Assembly: GCA_039881145.1 (NCBI GenBank) | Contig: JAYKKI010000090.1 | Coordinates: 8,234,501 to 8,298,500 of the forward strand | Source: Druceiella hillmani | Taxonomy: Eukaryota > Arthropoda > Insecta > Lepidoptera > Hepialidae | DNA length: 64,000 bases | Reading direction: 5' to 3' | In this document: piece after piece, positions 61,581 through 64,000 of the stretch | Position numbering within the stretch: position 1 is the stretch's first letter | How the letters are laid out: each line of letters begins with the position of its first letter | Position numbers and translations under genes: made by a program | Notes under the pieces: generated by a model | Seen by the model: only the letters and a program-made list of their open reading frames with translations | Database searches by the model: none | What the model was told of the DNA's origin: nothing

Positions 61581-62253
61581 AAGGCAAAATTTATAAAAAA
61601 AACAGTGAGCTTTCACGGGACGCCTGGCAGATGTGAAACATCGTGTTCGTACAAGTAATATGCATAAAAGACAAGATTATTACAGGAACTAAATATAGCA
61701 TAATGAAAAAATAAAGTATCACGAATTTCTTACAGAAAATGGTGACTTTATTTAATAAACATTTGTTTAAAATTAGTATAAAAATTATAAAGCACAGGTT
61801 ATGTGTACCGTAGTAAAAAACAGCGTCGAACTGAGTGAGGAGGGGTCGCGTAGTCGGTTGCGCATGGCGACACGTCGCCATACCGTACACTCTACTTCAT
61901 ATAGACTATATATACCTTAGTATAGCGTAGCGACTTGTCGCCACGGCAAGCGTCACCACGTCAACGTTCCGGTTTATACCGGCGCCTATAGATGTTTCAC
62001 ATCAAAAACATTTTTAGTAGTCAATTTAATAAATTCGTAAAAATTCTAAGCATCAGGACTCTAGATTAAAATAATTTGCCTTAACTTTCGTTAACAACTT
62101 AAAGATATATAGGCCACTATGGAACTCTATTAGGTGTTTTGATACGCACTTCGGCTGTTTTTGTTAGTATACTTAAACACTTCATCACTGGCCATGCCTA
62201 TTTTGTCAACATATGTCCGGGCAGAAAATTTAATCGCATAGTTTAAAGCACGT

Positions 62254-62256
<3 letters not shown>
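61581..62256. other. GC-richer unexplained segment (61830-62000) between inverted 13-mers
   Basis: GATGTGAAACATC occurs at about 61630-61642 and its complement GATGTTTCACATC at about 61990-62002. Between them lies a segment of elevated GC with the hairpin ATGGCGAC-AC-GTCGCCAT and GTCGCCAC-type repeats. The 13-mers could be ends of a small non-autonomous element of about 370 bp, but the 13-mer is itself nearly palindromic, so the inverted arrangement carries little weight. Confidence 0.3.
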
Positions 62257-62321
<65 letters not shown>

Positions 62322-62357
62322 ATATATAAATATGTATATATATATATATAAATATAA

Positions 62358-62408
<51 letters not shown>
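62257..62408. repeat. (TA)n microsatellite, longest in window
   Basis: About 150 bp of TA with TG and AA interruptions. Several low-complexity frames of Y and I residues in it are not genes. Confidence 0.95.
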
Positions 62409-62409
<1 letters not shown>

Positions 62410-63400
62410 GGTATATATTTGTGTAATTACGGCAAGGCAAGTAGCGAGGCATTTATTTGCCGTTGTACTAATACAATGCAAATGAATTTTTTAAAATTAT
62501 TAAATTCACATATATTCTAATAGAGAAAAAAAGTTACAATGAAATAAAAATTAAATATTATTTCAACTTAACCCCTATATTTTTCAACAACTACATACAC
62601 ATTATCACGATAATTTATTGATTTCCATGTAATACGTAAACACACAAACACACGGAGCGAACGACAAAAGGATATAAATTCCAAATAATATCTTAGTATA
62701 TCGTATATATTTTTCTTAATCCTCTTAATTATTTTTTCTAAATATTCCCAATATACGAAAGTGCATAGTTTACACTTTTTTATATGTATAGATTACTGAC
62801 TGAGCAATTTTGACGGCAAACGTTTTTAAGAGCCTGGTAAGTGTATAGTACAAGTACGAGAGAGGGAGAAAACGAGAACTTTGCTGCGTCTTTTAAATGG
62901 CCAGTGGAGTTATTATTCTAACGATTCAATTATTGAACTTGAAACCAGAGAATAAATAACATATTTAAACGTTGCTCTTAGTTGCTTAAATCTATGACAG
63001 ATGCCAGAAACCGATAAATTGTGGTGGGGCCCGATAATACCTTCCGAACAAATCGATACGCTTTAAATTAAAATTACCTTTGTTATTTAGTTAAACCATT
63101 GAGTGAAATTCCAACATTAATATAAAAATGTTGAGTACGCTTTCTGACATAAGAAAGTTTGATAGTTTTGTTCCGCATACGACAGAAATGTTCCAAAATT
63201 ATTTTAGTATCGTCCAAGTATATATTTTTTCTTACAATCTATTTTAAATTACACCAGGTAAGAGTATATTCAGGCCGTGAGTAAAGTAAAATATTAAATA
63301 ATTTGTTTTTAAAAAAATTTGACTATGTTTTTTAAACTTTTAAATTGGTGTTAAAATTTTCATAACATATTTCCTTTCAATTTTTCTTATTGACATATTT
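62409..63400. other. AT-rich stretch without recognised genes
   Basis: No coding or RNA signal seen. Confidence 0.5.
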
Positions 63401-63513
63401 CAATTAAATGAAACTACGTGATATAGTATTATTTCTATTTCCTTTAAGTTCTTTACCACCATCTAGGATTCGTTGTATTACAAGATCTTCAGGTGGGCTA
63501 TTAGCAAAGATCT
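63401..63513 (-). mobile_element. Foldback family, single-arm copy C
   Basis: CAATTAAATGAAACTACGTG through GTGGGCTATTAGCAAAGATC matches the left arms of copies A and B, but no inverted second arm follows. After about 63513 the sequence diverges. This shows that the arm exists as a unit on its own, so the palindromes are probably inverted duplications of it. The minus strand contains CTGAAGA, stem II and GAAT in place of GAAA, and ATG in place of GTC, so its ribozyme core is mutated at two essential places. Confidence 0.8.
63454..63495 (-). ncRNA. Degenerate hammerhead-like motif, copy C
   Basis: CTGAAGA and stem II (CTTGT..ACAAC, imperfect) are kept. The conserved GAAA has become GAAT and the cleavage-site GTC has become ATG, while flanking CCAC/GTGG complementarity remains. 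It would be expected to be inactive. It supports the family assignment by showing the same layout in an independent copy. Confidence 0.5.
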
Positions 63514-64000
63514 TTTTATGTAAATAGGCAGTGTTGGTAGCCGGATAGTCACATGATTAGATATATATATATAATGGCACATATAGTTAAGACATATTAT
63601 CAAAACAGCTTTAAAGCTATTAATTAATTTTATTGAAATCAAAATAAAAAACAGACCTGTTTTTTATTCGACCCATAATAATTTTTTTTGTGAAAATGTA
63701 TTTACGTTCCTTTTAATATCCTAAACACATGGAATTTTTCTTTTCTTTAGATGAGCCACATTTTGTATCCATAATATTTACATTATTAACGACGCAAATT
63801 TAATAATCACACGCATTTTATCTGTTTACTATTAAATAAATATATTTTTAATTAAGCACAGCTTAGTGGTAAAAATGAAACCCTTTTAGATGCGTAAGGA
63901 TCATCTCCCTGTGCCTGTCACTTTTGTACTTCCTACACTTTGAGGTCTATCTACCAGAAATATTGCAAGTGTAGCTTCGGAATGAGATATAGAAATAAAG
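63514..64000. other. AT-rich stretch without recognised genes
   Basis: Nothing recognised to the window end. Confidence 0.5.

Noticed and set aside
62230..62520. Open frames of repeating Tyr and Ile on both strands
   Set aside because: They are translations of a (TA)n microsatellite, not genes. The same applies at 32587-32919 and 43148-43455.

Overview
This is very AT-rich eukaryotic DNA with no intact host protein-coding gene, no rRNA and no bacterial-style operon that I can support. It reads like an intergenic or intronic stretch of an insect genome, most likely Lepidoptera. The lineage call is an inference from repeat types I recognise from moth and butterfly genomes: an RTE-like end block of the type CACGCGGRCGAAGYCGCGGGC (49138, 54088, and 61448 in reverse), short tails ending TTATATTAGTAGGAT (41290, 56466), the unit ending TTTTGAGGTACGGAACCCTAA (24150, 58690-59178), and a LINE C-terminus of the YNKIP type (53540). 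None could be searched here.

The interpretable content is a graveyard of mobile elements. From left to right: a LINE 3' end with stops and frameshifts (3855-4190); a nearly complete hAT element with terminal repeats, an 8-bp target duplication and a four-frameshift transposase (9822-12380); a P-element/THAP9-like relic with a THAP exon, a splice donor and the transposase C-terminal block (16714-17917); a 222-bp foldback repeat carrying a hammerhead-ribozyme-like core (18768-18989); a truncated tRNA-like/SINE head (23929-23984); a pair of related LINE 3' relics (about 29990-31060 and 53065-54050); a decayed ISL2EU-like DDE transposase (37690-38400); a low-copy dispersed repeat of unknown type (39830, 43905, 45410); a mariner remnant (51841-52007); a second foldback copy (52794-52986) and a single-arm third copy (63401-63513).

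Between these lie long AT-rich stretches without recognisable genes, many (TA)n microsatellites, several short tandem repeats, and an unusual number of near-perfect short-loop hairpins with arms of 12-32 bp. One hairpin (22546-22598) has microRNA-precursor-like geometry.

The most interesting signal is the foldback family. Both arms derive from a sequence with the hammerhead core CTGAAGA, stem II, GAAA, then GTC, with a self-complementary CCTAGG where helix III should be. That is the arrangement known from Penelope-like retroelement hammerheads that act as dimers. Nearly all small open frames elsewhere are low-complexity or chance frames and are not annotated as genes.
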